Positions 45,318 through 55,285 of a DNA stretch of 64,000 bases are shown here, piece by piece. The stretch spans positions 1 through 64,000 of the forward strand of contig NZ_JAECZC010000027.1 of NCBI RefSeq assembly GCF_016056305.1, written 5' to 3'. The notes below the pieces were generated by a model. It saw nothing but the letters and a program-made list of their open reading frames with translations. It had not been told where the DNA came from and did no database searches. The position numbers were made by a program, and so were the translations under genes. Source of the stretch: Amazonocrinis nigriterrae CENA67. GTDB lineage: Bacteria > Cyanobacteriota > Cyanobacteriia > Cyanobacteriales > Nostocaceae. Position 1 is the first letter of the stretch. Each line of letters opens with the position of its first letter.

Positions 45318-45411
45318 AGGGTGTGGGGTGTAGTAAAACTTTCTTTAGTTCCCTACACCCTACCTCCATTCTTGATGAGAGTTTCAGTACTTCCCGTGAA
45401 AACTCAGGAAA

Positions 45412-46848
45412 TTAAGCTGATTTCCAGGTGCCATGGAAACTGTGGGGGATAACACTGGGTAATCCTAATTTACACACAGGTTCTTCATTCAGACGATCGC
45501 TATCAAATACCCAAACTTCGCTACTATCAGAATTACCATCGTACACCACTGTCAAAACCCAGCCTTGGTGAGGATTTTGGGTATCTTGGGCGTGGATGGG
45601 TTCTGTAACATAGCGATTTTCACCTAAGTCTGCTTCGGTGAGTGTTTCGCTATTGTAGTCAAAACGAGCGATCGCACCAAACCATTCGTTAGTGATATCT
45701 GCATTCTGTCCCAGCAATGAAAAATAAGTGTAACGGGAACTTTGTGCAACTTGCGATTGCGGCACTACTGGAAACTCACACTTGCGGTTGACAACTTGTT
45801 GTGCATTTATGACTTTACCCATTTGCGGATTCAGACGTACTTGCCAGAGTGTGCCATTAGCGATGGTGTGCGTTTTACCACTGGCAAATTCTCTCAAGAA
45901 TTCATTACTTTGTTCAAAGTCTGAATATCTCACCACATCCAGAATGATTGTTCCTTGATCATCTTCATAGCCATTACCAAAATGCCAATGGAACCAAGGA
46001 TCAGTTTCACCACGACTAACTAACGATAAGTTTTCCCGGTCAAAGATTAATACTTGCGTTCCTAACTGGGGTTTCCATAGCAGAGATTCGCTCAAGGTAG
46101 TTAAACCTAACAGCAATGGTAGTGTATTCAGTGCCATTGGAGGCATGAAAAACACTAGATATTTTTGTGTTAGCACAAAATCATGGATGACGGAGTAGCG
46201 GTCTAACTTGAAAGCAGTTTTTTGAATAATTTTACCAGTGCGATCGCTTCTGTAGAGGTTCAGCTGTACGGAACTGCCTATACTGACTCCAAAGTTAAAA
46301 ATTTCGCCTGTGTGTGGATCGCGCTTATAATGAGCAGAATAAGGTAATCCTTTAGTTAACGCACCTAAATTATCTAAACCTATAGTTTCCAAAGTTTGCA
46401 AATCAAGGGCGTAGGGATTGGTTGCTTCCCACAAAGCCAACAGTTTATCAGGTAAAGCCAAAACTGAAGTATTGGCTGCATTCTTAAATTGCTGATTCCA
46501 CCGCTTCCAGATAGGGCCTGGTGTGTGCGTTCCATAAACACCATAGAGAAAGCGTCCGGCTTGAGTTTCTGCTTGGTATTCTGCTGTTTGCACATAGCGA
46601 TAGACTCCCGTGGCTCCTGCATCGGTAAAATGGACAGCAAGAATTGCGCCATCTCCATCAAACCAGTGTCCCACAGACACACCACCGCGTTCTAAGCGTG
46701 CTGGGCCATTACGGTAAAGTGTACCGCGCAAGCCATCGGGGATTTTGCCTGAGAGGATTGGCAGTTGGGTTAAAGGAAATTCAGTTGCAGGTTTTGCGAT
46801 CGCGCCTGCCCAAGCTTTTTTACTTGACTTTTTCTCAATTGTCTGCAT
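45412..46848 (-). CDS. Carotenoid cleavage oxygenase
   Basis: A 478-residue seven-bladed propeller non-haem iron oxygenase that cleaves carotenoids or apocarotenoids to aldehydes such as retinal. The four iron-binding histidines can be placed in SAHYKRDPHTGE, VIHDFVLT, WFHWHFGNGYEDD and the C-terminal PHSFHGTW. Early motifs (IPDGLRGTLYRNGPARLERG, HWFDGDGAI) are typical of cyanobacterial Diox/ACO-type enzymes. Length is normal. Monocistronic. Specificity (full-length versus apocarotenoid) cannot be judged from sequence alone. A CYP120-like P450 occurs at 5.9 kb but is not linked to it. Confidence 0.9.
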   Translation of the reverse strand: MQTIEKKSSKKAWAGAIAKPATEFPLTQLPILSGKIPDGLRGTLYRNGPARLERGGVSVGHWFDGDGAILAVHFTDAGATGVYRYVQTAEYQAETQAGRFLYGVYGTHTPGPIWKRWNQQFKNAANTSVLALPDKLLALWEATNPYALDLQTLETIGLDNLGALTKGLPYSAHYKRDPHTGEIFNFGVSIGSSVQLNLYRSDRTGKIIQKTAFKLDRYSVIHDFVLTQKYLVFFMPPMALNTLPLLLGLTTLSESLLWKPQLGTQVLIFDRENLSLVSRGETDPWFHWHFGNGYEDDQGTIILDVVRYSDFEQSNEFLREFASGKTHTIANGTLWQVRLNPQMGKVINAQQVVNRKCEFPVVPQSQVAQSSRYTYFSLLGQNADITNEWFGAIARFDYNSETLTEADLGENRYVTEPIHAQDTQNPHQGWVLTVVYDGNSDSSEVWVFDSDRLNEEPVCKLGLPSVIPHSFHGTWKSA

Positions 46849-46980
46849 ATAAAATTGTGGTTTTATCAGTTAAGGATGTATAAACACATTTTTACATTTT
46901 CATTTGTGTTGCAATTTTTTTACAATGCCTTTAGCTGCGGAGATATAAAGGTTTTTGCTTGGGTGAAGAGATAAAATTTG

Positions 46981-47240
46981 TCGTTACCACAGAGTTTGCA
47001 TTGATAAGGAAAATAAACCCTGTGGTTATGAATGAATATTCTGTGGTAACCAATGATTATTCATTGATAAGGAACCTTTAAGCTGTCGTTACCACGACTT
47101 AAACTGTGGTTATGAATGAATATTCTGCGGTAACCAATGATTATTCATTGATAAGAAACCTTTAAGCTGTCGTTACCACGGCTTAAGCTGTGGTTATGAA
47201 TGAATATTCTGCGGTTACCACAGGGTTTAATTGATAAGTT
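46981..47240. repeat. 84-bp tandem repeat with internal inverted repeats
   Basis: TGTGGTTATGAATGAATATT starts at 47021, 47105 and 47189, i.e. an exact 84-bp period; TCGTTACCAC at 47086 and 47170 has the same spacing, with a degenerate copy at 46981. Each unit contains AATGAATA/TATTCATT and ACCAC/GTGGT inverted repeats. The array lies in the 700-bp gap between the carotenoid oxygenase promoter and the NACHT gene's 3' side. No protein-coding sense is seen. Confidence 0.8.
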
Positions 47241-47249
47241 AAATTAAGT

Positions 47250-47380
47250 TAGGATAGATAGTTATAATTTCCACAGTTATTGCACCCCACCCCCAACCCC
47301 TCCCCGCGTGCGGGGAGGGGAGATAAAGCGTAGCTTTAGCGGGGTGGGGTTCTTCGGTTTTAATAAGTAATCAAGCGGAC
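47250..47380 (-). mobile_element. MITE-like element, copy 1
   Basis: The core GGGGAGGGG / CCCCTCCCC hairpin, the AAAGCGTAGCTTTAGC stem and both flanks (CCACAGTTATTGCACCCC and TAATAAGTAATCAAGCGGAC) match, in opposite orientation, the element at 62144-62276. The right terminal repeat TAATCAAGCGGAC is clear (47368-47380); the left one is eroded. Non-coding. Confidence 0.65.
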
Positions 47381-47555
47381 GTGATATTAAATCAAGTCTG
47401 TAGTCACAACAGCCAAAGCTCTGCTTATATAGCACAAGCCTTGGTGTTTAGGACATCAACAGATGATAAAATCTAGACACAAAAAGACTTTTCACCCAGT
47501 CCCCAGTCCCCAGTCCCCAGCTATATTTGCAGGATGGGAAATACTTTTCATGCTA

Positions 47556-49643
47556 TCAAAAAACCAACAACATCCGCGGCTCTATTGCTTCCCAGGTTTG
47601 GGGTGACACCCGTACTGCTGCTTGTTTGCACTGGATAATCAGGTGATTGGCGTAGAGATAATTATTCAGTGCTTCCGCCTCTTCTTTAGAGAAATTAACC
47701 ATGTCTTGGGTGAGATGGAAAGCATTGAGTAAGGTTTGTTGCAGGTGTTTGCGAAATGCTTGACGGACTTCTTTTGACTGTTGATCATCAGGAATTTTAG
47801 CTTTTAGGTCTTCAAGTTGGTCAATCAGCATAGTAAAATCAACGTCATTGAAGATTTTTGATTCTTCAAGTTGACGAGTGTATTTAATGGCGTTGGCGTA
47901 GGCGATGACGATGGCGATGACGATGGCGATGGCGTTGACGTTGGCGTAGGCATAGGCGTTGGTGATGGCGTAGGCGTTGGCGTAGGCTTTGGCGATGGCG
48001 ATGGCGTAGGCGTTGGCGTTGGCGATGGCGATGGCGTTGGCGTTGGCGATCGCTACTGCACGTTTCCCCACTGGTTTATAATTCCCTTCAGATCCGGCTG
48101 TTATTTGTTCTGCCCACTTTAATAAAGCTTGCAATTTTGGCGTGTTAATATACTTTTGCGCTTCCTTTTCCATTAGCAATAGCAACTCATCTGCACCACC
48201 GCGCATTAAACCAGCTACTAGTAAAAATACTTCTTTCCAGCGTCTATCTATCAAATGTTCAGTAACTAATTTTTCAACTTGGCGATGGTCATCAATATAT
48301 TGTGCTGTTAAATATTCTTGTAGCGTCAGATGAGAAAAAGAATATACTTCCTCTGCTCGTTCTACCAAAATTCCTTGTTGAACAGCAATAGCATCCAAAA
48401 CTGCCTCACCATTTAAATGTTGAGGTGCATTCAAATTATTCGCTAAAAATGCTTTGATTTGCTGAACAATATCACGCTGAGCAAAGAATAGCTTGTCAGA
48501 CTCAAAATATGTATAAGCAATTTCTGATAGTAATATCTCTTCTAATTCTGTATGCAGTCCTTGATAAATTTTGTCTCGGTTGATTCGCTTTTCTGATGCC
48601 CATTCTTCTAATAATATCCGCAAAGCCTTACGATAAAGAACACTACGATTATCTGGAAAGTTTTGCGATCGGTCATATACTAAACACAGAAATGTCAGTA
48701 ATAAAGGCGTGTGTGCCAACTCTTTAGCAGCAGAATTTTCTGACTTTTGTAGCAACTCCCAGCATTTCTCACTTGTCTTTACCTGTCTATCTACTTCTGA
48801 GTGAAACCAGTTATCAATAAATTGCTGAATTTGGACATCATCAAAATCTGCCATTGCTACATCGCTAAAGCGGCGAAAACCACTACGATGAGCCGCTGTG
48901 CGACAAGAAGCAATGAAGCGATTTTGATCGTACTTGTCAACAAAGTTTTGAATTTGGTTAATTGCCTCTGTCAAGTTTTTTTGTGGTACTTCATCCAATC
49001 CATCTAGCAAAATTAGTAACTTGCCTTTTTCTAAAGCTTTAGCTGTAAATTCTTCAGGGAATGGAAAGCGACAGATACCAAACTCTTCAGCAATTAGTTT
49101 TTCAATATCGATATTGCTTGTCAACCTTTTCAATTCCAGAAAAACTGGTATACAGTCGTGCTGAAATTCTGCTTTTTTACCTTTCAGTGCTTCTAGTCCC
49201 ATCTTTCGCAAAAAGGTAGACTTACCTGCACCAGGGCCACCAAGTACCATCAGATATTGCTGAACATTAGCAACTTTAATTCCTGCTTGTTTACCCCTAT
49301 CTTGAGATAGAAACCTGCGGCCATTAGCTTGGCGATAGAATTTTTCTAAATTTTCAATAGATTCAAAACTACGTATACCATCATGATCTAAAAATTGAAC
49401 TGCCGTATAGACCGATTCCAACTTGACATGTTCACGCATTCCCAATACTTTGAGAATACCGTGCCGTTCTTCGTAGTTTTTGACATATTGCTTTGATGCA
49501 GTGAAAATTAACTCTTGAGTTGTTTTATCTACACTATTGGCAACCGTTCCCAAAAGCTTACCTGCGCCTTCCCGAAGCATTTGAAAAATCGGAACAGCTA
49601 ACCTAATAACGGTTTGTTCAGCTAAAGATTCCACTCCTGACAT
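47556..49643 (-). CDS. NACHT-domain NTPase with Ala-X repeat tract
   Basis: A 695-residue STAND-type NTPase. N-terminal region 1-120 (helical, IFQMLREGAGKLLGTVANSV); NACHT core with Walker A GGPGAGKST (135-143), Walker B LLILLDGLDEV (209-219), a sensor-like FIASCRTA, then winged-helix/helical segments to about 530 including FSHLTLQEYLTAQYI. Residues about 531-585 are a low-complexity tract of alternating Ala with Asn, Ile, Tyr, Val or Lys, encoded by GGCGNN hexamers. The C-terminal 110 residues (ESKIFNDVDFTMLIDQLEDL; AVRVSPQTWEAI) form a conserved-looking helical domain. Bacterial NACHT proteins include antiphage NLR-like sensors; no effector domain such as a nuclease is obvious at the N-terminus. 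Monocistronic. Confidence 0.88.
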   Translation of the reverse strand: MSGVESLAEQTVIRLAVPIFQMLREGAGKLLGTVANSVDKTTQELIFTASKQYVKNYEERHGILKVLGMREHVKLESVYTAVQFLDHDGIRSFESIENLEKFYRQANGRRFLSQDRGKQAGIKVANVQQYLMVLGGPGAGKSTFLRKMGLEALKGKKAEFQHDCIPVFLELKRLTSNIDIEKLIAEEFGICRFPFPEEFTAKALEKGKLLILLDGLDEVPQKNLTEAINQIQNFVDKYDQNRFIASCRTAAHRSGFRRFSDVAMADFDDVQIQQFIDNWFHSEVDRQVKTSEKCWELLQKSENSAAKELAHTPLLLTFLCLVYDRSQNFPDNRSVLYRKALRILLEEWASEKRINRDKIYQGLHTELEEILLSEIAYTYFESDKLFFAQRDIVQQIKAFLANNLNAPQHLNGEAVLDAIAVQQGILVERAEEVYSFSHLTLQEYLTAQYIDDHRQVEKLVTEHLIDRRWKEVFLLVAGLMRGGADELLLLMEKEAQKYINTPKLQALLKWAEQITAGSEGNYKPVGKRAVAIANANAIAIANANAYAIAIAKAYANAYAITNAYAYANVNAIAIVIAIVIAYANAIKYTRQLEESKIFNDVDFTMLIDQLEDLKAKIPDDQQSKEVRQAFRKHLQQTLLNAFHLTQDMVNFSKEEAEALNNYLYANHLIIQCKQAAVRVSPQTWEAIEPRMLLVF
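47889..48052. repeat. Hexanucleotide minisatellite inside the NACHT gene
   Basis: About 27 tandem hexamers of the form GGCGTT, GGCGAT or GGCGTA on the plus strand. Because the unit is 6 bp, changes in copy number keep the NACHT reading frame and only change the length of the Ala-X tract. The opposite strand reads as a Val/Gly/Asp repeat frame, which is a by-product. Confidence 0.9.
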
Positions 49644-49734
49644 AAAATTAACAATAAATATATTTGAAATTTACAAGATTATTGTAATATTTTGTAGTCT
49701 CCAGTATAGCAATTCACTGACTTTAATATAGTAG

Positions 49735-49764
49735 GGTGCGTTATGGATTGAGTCCTAACGCACC
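49735..49764. repeat. GTGCGTTA dispersed hairpin, copy 1
   Basis: GGTGCGTTA and TAACGCACC pair across a 12-nt loop. The same motif (AACGCACCG/CGGTGCGTT) recurs at 56234-56261. It is a common cyanobacterial intergenic repeat. Confidence 0.7.
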
Positions 49765-49795
49765 GAAAAAGTGTGATGCTACTTTCTTACATCTC

Positions 49796-50170
49796 TCACA
49801 TACTAGGCAAGTCACCTTCAGGCAAGATATTATTGATGCTGAGTACCCACGGTATACCTTTGTCAACTGGAGAACTGACAGTAATTTTAGCTGTGTTAGT
49901 GAACTGTTTTAACTTGTCAGTAAAATGGGGAATAGTTTTCATGATGTTGCGATAACTTTCCATATTGTGACAAATCATGATCAATGTCAGAATGCCACTA
50001 TTGATTCGGAAATACCAATGGCAACTACATAATAAGGTACGTGTCATTTGATCGCACGCCAAGAAAAAGCTTTTTTTAGTTGCTTCTTCAAGTTGCCTGA
50101 ATAGTATTTCACTCATCCTTGTTGTTTGATCTGAAGGCAAATCATCTGGAGGTAGACATGATTGATTCAT
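49796..50170 (-). CDS. Hypothetical protein
   Basis: A 124-residue protein, not recognised. Composition is protein-like with a helical N-terminal half (MSEILFRQLEEATKKSFFLA), a Cys-containing middle (LLCSCHWYFRINSG) and a C-terminal KITVSSPVDKGIPWVLSINN. No signal peptide or membrane helix. It stands between the NACHT gene and another small unknown gene, all on the minus strand; whether they act together is unknown. Confidence 0.5.
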   Translation of the reverse strand: MNQSCLPPDDLPSDQTTRMSEILFRQLEEATKKSFFLACDQMTRTLLCSCHWYFRINSGILTLIMICHNMESYRNIMKTIPHFTDKLKQFTNTAKITVSSPVDKGIPWVLSINNILPEGDLPSM

Positions 50171-50340
50171 AAGATTTTGGTTAGCAGCAAAGTATAAAAG
50201 CTGCGGTTAAGATTGGTATTAGGGCATAGGGCATAGGGCATAGAGCATAGGTGGGCCAGTACCTTGGCAAACAAAGCTGGACACCAGTCCCCAGCCCAAA
50301 CCTTTAATTACTTATTTTTCATGTGTCAGTCGTATTAGCA

Positions 50341-50718
50341 TTATTGTTCTTGCGTGACAATTAAGAGCAAATCTAACCATAACTGGGGATAAGCTTCCTT
50401 AAGATTCGACAAAGGATCACGCATCAAATTGTTAGCATTCAAACAAACAACTTCAACTAATCCCACATATTCGGCTACTTCTCTGAGTAGGTTTTTTTGC
50501 GCTTCTACAGTATGAATTAGTTTGTCTGGACAATAAATTCCAATGTATTTTGCATGGCAAATGCAACTTTTTAGATTTGCTCTTGTTAAATAAGGCTTAG
50601 GATTAATTACCTTCACATAACACTGACGTAGTAATTTCCATACCTGTGGGTGAGCGTGTTCGATAATTACAGTAAATTGGTGCGCTAAGTCTTCTTCGGT
50701 AATCATTATTCTCTCCAT
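50341..50718 (-). CDS. Hypothetical protein
   Basis: A 125-residue protein, not recognised. Two related-looking segments HPQVWKLLRQCY (about 28) and YPQLWLDLLLIV (about 110) flank a Cys-containing centre (SCICHAKYIGIYCP). Soluble, no signal peptide. The start is ATG 50718 or the internal ATG at 50706. Its promoter region faces the HTH regulator gene at 51233 divergently across 514 bp. Confidence 0.5.
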   Translation of the reverse strand: MERIMITEEDLAHQFTVIIEHAHPQVWKLLRQCYVKVINPKPYLTRANLKSCICHAKYIGIYCPDKLIHTVEAQKNLLREVAEYVGLVEVVCLNANNLMRDPLSNLKEAYPQLWLDLLLIVTQEQ

Positions 50719-51232
50719 TGCTGTAATGCAAACAACTATAATTGCATTTCATCTATTGCACTTTTGGTAAATACCCAATTGTGCAATATATGTCTGCATA
50801 TTCCTTTAAGTGAAAACGGTAATTTTTTTACTGAGGGTAAAATTTACCCCAAACAGCAAAATTGGTTGGTGATATATTGCTTACGGCTTGTATGACTCGC
50901 CTATCAAGCATCTAAACCCAAACTAATTTCTAAAACTGTATTGAACGCTACTTAATACCATAATAGTTGGTATAAGCAAAAATTCTTCAAAATCCCTTAT
51001 TTGGAGATGATTAGAGGGTTTTGAGTTCTAAGGAGGAGGTAAAAAAAACAAATTAGTGCAAAAAAAATTGCCGATTGCAAAAAAACTTGCTATTCTTTGA
51101 ATAGAGGGAATCAAGACAGCGAAAGCACAAAAGGTCGTCCGAGAGAAATGATATAAACTCACTGACCATGCTTTTGCCTTGGCAGATTTAGTTAAATCCG
51201 CTACGGCTTTTTAAAACTAACAGACAAAGCCA
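50719..51232. promoter_or_regulatory. Divergent regulatory gap upstream of HTH regulator
   Basis: A 514-bp AT-rich gap. A possible promoter for the plus-strand regulator is TTGCAA (about 51075) with TGAATA about 17 bp later. No gene, repeat array or clear operator palindrome is seen. Confidence 0.3.
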
Positions 51233-52360
51233 ATGAAGCAGGATAATGATCTCCGTAACAACTTGAAGTCAATCAGAACCCGCCTAGGCATGAGCCAACA
51301 AGATTTGGCAAACTTAGCTGGTGTCACCCGTCAAACTATTAGTGGTGTAGAGTCGGGACAATACGCTCCCTCAGTGGCTATCACACTTCGTTTAGCGAAA
51401 GCGCTTGGCTGTCAAGTAGAGGATTTATTCTGGTTAGAGCGGGATTTACCTGAAATTGAAGCAGTGCTTGCCAAACCTGTTCCTGCTGGTCAGCAGACGC
51501 GAGTCAGTCTGGCGCGTGTGGGAGGGCAATGGGTAGCTTATCCTTTGATTGGCAAGGATGCTTTTCGCCAAGATATGATTCCGGCTGACGGAGAAACTCG
51601 CATAGATAAGGATAAAGTTCGAGTCCGGCTTCTAGACGATAATTTGGACACACTTCACAACACCGTTGTGATTGCTGGCTGTGCGCCTGTGATTTCACTA
51701 TGGGCAAGAGCTACCGAACGTTGGCATCCCCAACTGCGAGTCCAATTTAACTTTGCTAACAGCATGTCTGCATTGCAGAGTCTATGCCGAGGTGAGGCTC
51801 ATATCGCTGGGACGCACCTTTATGACTCGAAAACTGGTGAGTATAATACTCCTTTTGTTCGAGATGTTCTGGCTGGAAGAGAAGCAGTTTTGATTACCCT
51901 CGGTGTTTGGGAGGAAGGACTTTTAGTCAAGTCTGGTAACCCGATGGGAATCAAAACAGTTAGTGACTTAGTGGAACGGGGAGCCACTATTGTCAACCGC
52001 GAAATTGGTGCTGGTAGTCGTTTACTTTTAGAACAAACACTCCAAAACGAGCAGATACCATTCCATGCTGTCCAAGGCTTTGACCATATTGTCACAAGCC
52101 ACCAAGATGTTGCCCAAGCTGTAGCATTAGGAGTTGTGGATGCAGGTATCAGTACGGCATCTGTAGCTACCGCCTTTGGGTTGGGATTTATTCCCTTACA
52201 TCAGTCAAGATACGATTTAGTGATTCTCAAGGAATATCTGGAAGAAGCGCCAGTACAGCAATTGCTCAGTACTTTGGGGCATCCGATGGTTCACTCACAG
52301 TTAGAAATTCTCGGTGGTTACGATATCAGTAAAATCGGGGAAGTTGTCGCAACCGTTTAG
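51233..52360 (+). CDS. XRE-HTH regulator with periplasmic-binding-like sensor domain
   Basis: A 375-residue one-component regulator. Residues 8-65 are an XRE-type helix-turn-helix (RTRLGMSQQDLANLAGVTRQ, TISGVESGQYAPSV). Residues about 125-365 are a type 2 periplasmic-binding-protein fold (PF12727-like): VVIAGCAPVISLWARATERW, EAHIAGTHLYDSKTGEYNTP, VNREIGAGSRLLLEQTL and GVVDAGISTASVATAFGLGF. This PBP class is often linked to molybdate or tungstate sensing. It is the gene directly upstream of the orphan nifH (440 bp, same strand), so regulation of nifH by a metal ligand is an attractive inference. Confidence 0.82.
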   Translation: MKQDNDLRNNLKSIRTRLGMSQQDLANLAGVTRQTISGVESGQYAPSVAITLRLAKALGCQVEDLFWLERDLPEIEAVLAKPVPAGQQTRVSLARVGGQWVAYPLIGKDAFRQDMIPADGETRIDKDKVRVRLLDDNLDTLHNTVVIAGCAPVISLWARATERWHPQLRVQFNFANSMSALQSLCRGEAHIAGTHLYDSKTGEYNTPFVRDVLAGREAVLITLGVWEEGLLVKSGNPMGIKTVSDLVERGATIVNREIGAGSRLLLEQTLQNEQIPFHAVQGFDHIVTSHQDVAQAVALGVVDAGISTASVATAFGLGFIPLHQSRYDLVILKEYLEEAPVQQLLSTLGHPMVHSQLEILGGYDISKIGEVVATV

Positions 52361-53768
<1,408 letters not shown>

Positions 53769-54375
53769 AACAAGTTATGAACATTAATCTGTCAATGTTA
53801 ACGCGGTAAAACCGCTCTTGTAAGTTTTTTGTTTTCTCCTTCTTTCCATTGGTTGGTCATTGAAGTTAATTAGGGAATGGGAAATCCTCTTTTTCATTCC
53901 CTTTTATTTCATGCTTGAAATATGCAGCTTTTTTTAATCCAGCTAACATATAAAAACTTTTATCTCTTGTCACCAAAATGAAACCTACCTCAGAACAAAT
54001 TAACCATTCACTCAGTGAGTTAAATGGCGAAAAACAACAACATAAGCCAATTTTTAGAACAGTCAGCAAAAGTTAAGCTTTAACATGAGTTTGATGAGTA
54101 CTGTTTTGACCCCTCTCCAAACCTCTCACGCCAGTTTGCTCAAGTCGGGAAACCCTTCCTGTGCAACTGGCTCCCCTATAAGGAGAGAGGCTTAAAAACC
54201 AGATACATATTACCAATAATGTTGGTAATATGTATCTAACGATACAATCTTGTAGAGCTATTTTAGCTTTGATAGTTAGTATCAAGCCGTATACGCCATG
54301 TGTGAATATACCAACCAATGTCAGCAAGCTAGGCGCAAACTTCTGCATTGACTAAAAAATAGGTCTTCTACTTTC
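53769..54375. other. Gene-free stretch with perfect 16-bp inverted repeat
   Basis: At 54201-54237 lies AGATACATATTACCAA-TAATG-TTGGTAATATGTATCT, a perfect 16-bp inverted repeat. It is preceded by a dispersed repeat fragment (about 54120-54180: CTCACGCCAGTTTGCTCAAG...). Two short minus-strand frames here overlap the repeats and are not convincing genes. Confidence 0.6.
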
Positions 54376-55266
54376 ATGAATCCAGCACAGCTAAGACAAA
54401 CAACTGTGAAGGCGAGGTATATTGCAAGAAAACTTCGCCGCCGCTTTGACCTCAGACAATGTGCGATCGCACCATCTTTGCTGACTTGGTTTGAGGTCAT
54501 TGGCTACACAGTTTTGTTAGAACCAGATATTGCTTGGGGGAAGTATCGCATAGGACGCAGTAGTTATAGTGAAGTGGTTTTACGGGATAGACTTCATAGT
54601 GCTTTACACAAGATTAACCCGACAAAACCCCATGAAGCGATCGCTAAAGCTATTCATCAGGTGACTTGCACAGAGAGTTCTGACTTACTAGAAAATAACC
54701 GCCGCTTTCACAAACTTTTGACCGATGGTGTTGAAGTTGAATACCTCTTCAACAAAGAAATAGTCCATGACAAAGTATGGCTCATTGATCCATCTAATCT
54801 ACTGAACAATGATTGGTTAGTTATTCATCCCTTAACTGTAGTTGAAGGGAATTATGCTCACTGTCCTGATGTAGTTGTCTTTATCAACGGTTTACCATTA
54901 GCAGTTATTATCTCAATTCAACCGAGTGATGAATATGCCACATTCAAAGCAGGTTATCAACGAATTAAAACTTACTTACAACAGATACCAAAGCTGTTTG
55001 TTTATAATACATTCCTAGTTATTACTTGCCAAAATCGTTGCCGAGTTGGTACATTAACTTCGGATTGGCAAGAGTTTTTACCTTGGCACACAATTGATGG
55101 TGAAGATTTTACTGTCTTGGGTGCAACTGAGCTAGAAGTTTTAATTCAAGGCATTTTTGACAAACGGCGTTTCTTGGAACTAATAAAGCACTTCATAGTT
55201 TTTGATTCCAATGGAATTAGCATCAGTAAAAAATTGCTTCGACGACCTTTTTGTACTGTACAGTAG
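54376..55266 (+). CDS. Stand-alone HsdR N-terminal domain, ExK lost
   Basis: A 296-residue protein matching the N-terminal nuclease domain of type I restriction HsdR subunits: NNRRFHKLLTDGVEVEYL, WLIDPSNLLNNDWLVIHPLT, CPDVVVFINGLPLAVIISIQ and the Q/Y motif GYQRIKTYLQQIPKLFVYNT. No SF2 helicase follows and no HsdM/HsdS genes are adjacent. D165 remains, but where active enzymes have E-x-K after LPL-VV-I, this protein has I179-S-I181, so the PD-(D/E)XK site is lost. It may be a decayed relic or a repurposed DNA-binding protein; the open frame is intact, favouring the latter. About 80 N-terminal residues are helical and unassigned. Confidence 0.75.
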   Translation: MNPAQLRQTTVKARYIARKLRRRFDLRQCAIAPSLLTWFEVIGYTVLLEPDIAWGKYRIGRSSYSEVVLRDRLHSALHKINPTKPHEAIAKAIHQVTCTESSDLLENNRRFHKLLTDGVEVEYLFNKEIVHDKVWLIDPSNLLNNDWLVIHPLTVVEGNYAHCPDVVVFINGLPLAVIISIQPSDEYATFKAGYQRIKTYLQQIPKLFVYNTFLVITCQNRCRVGTLTSDWQEFLPWHTIDGEDFTVLGATELEVLIQGIFDKRRFLELIKHFIVFDSNGISISKKLLRRPFCTVQ

Positions 55267-55285
55267 CCAGTTGATTTATCCTATA

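Noticed and set aside
46981-47240. CRISPR-like array
   Set aside because: Units are contiguous 84-bp tandem copies without unique spacers and no cas genes are present.
47871-48122. Plus-strand Val/Gly/Asp repeat frame
   Set aside because: Reading of the hexanucleotide minisatellite on the wrong strand; the NACHT frame explains it.
53866-54348. Two short minus-strand frames between nifH and the HsdR-like gene
   Set aside because: They overlap repeats and the 16-bp inverted repeat; no protein-like conservation can be seen.
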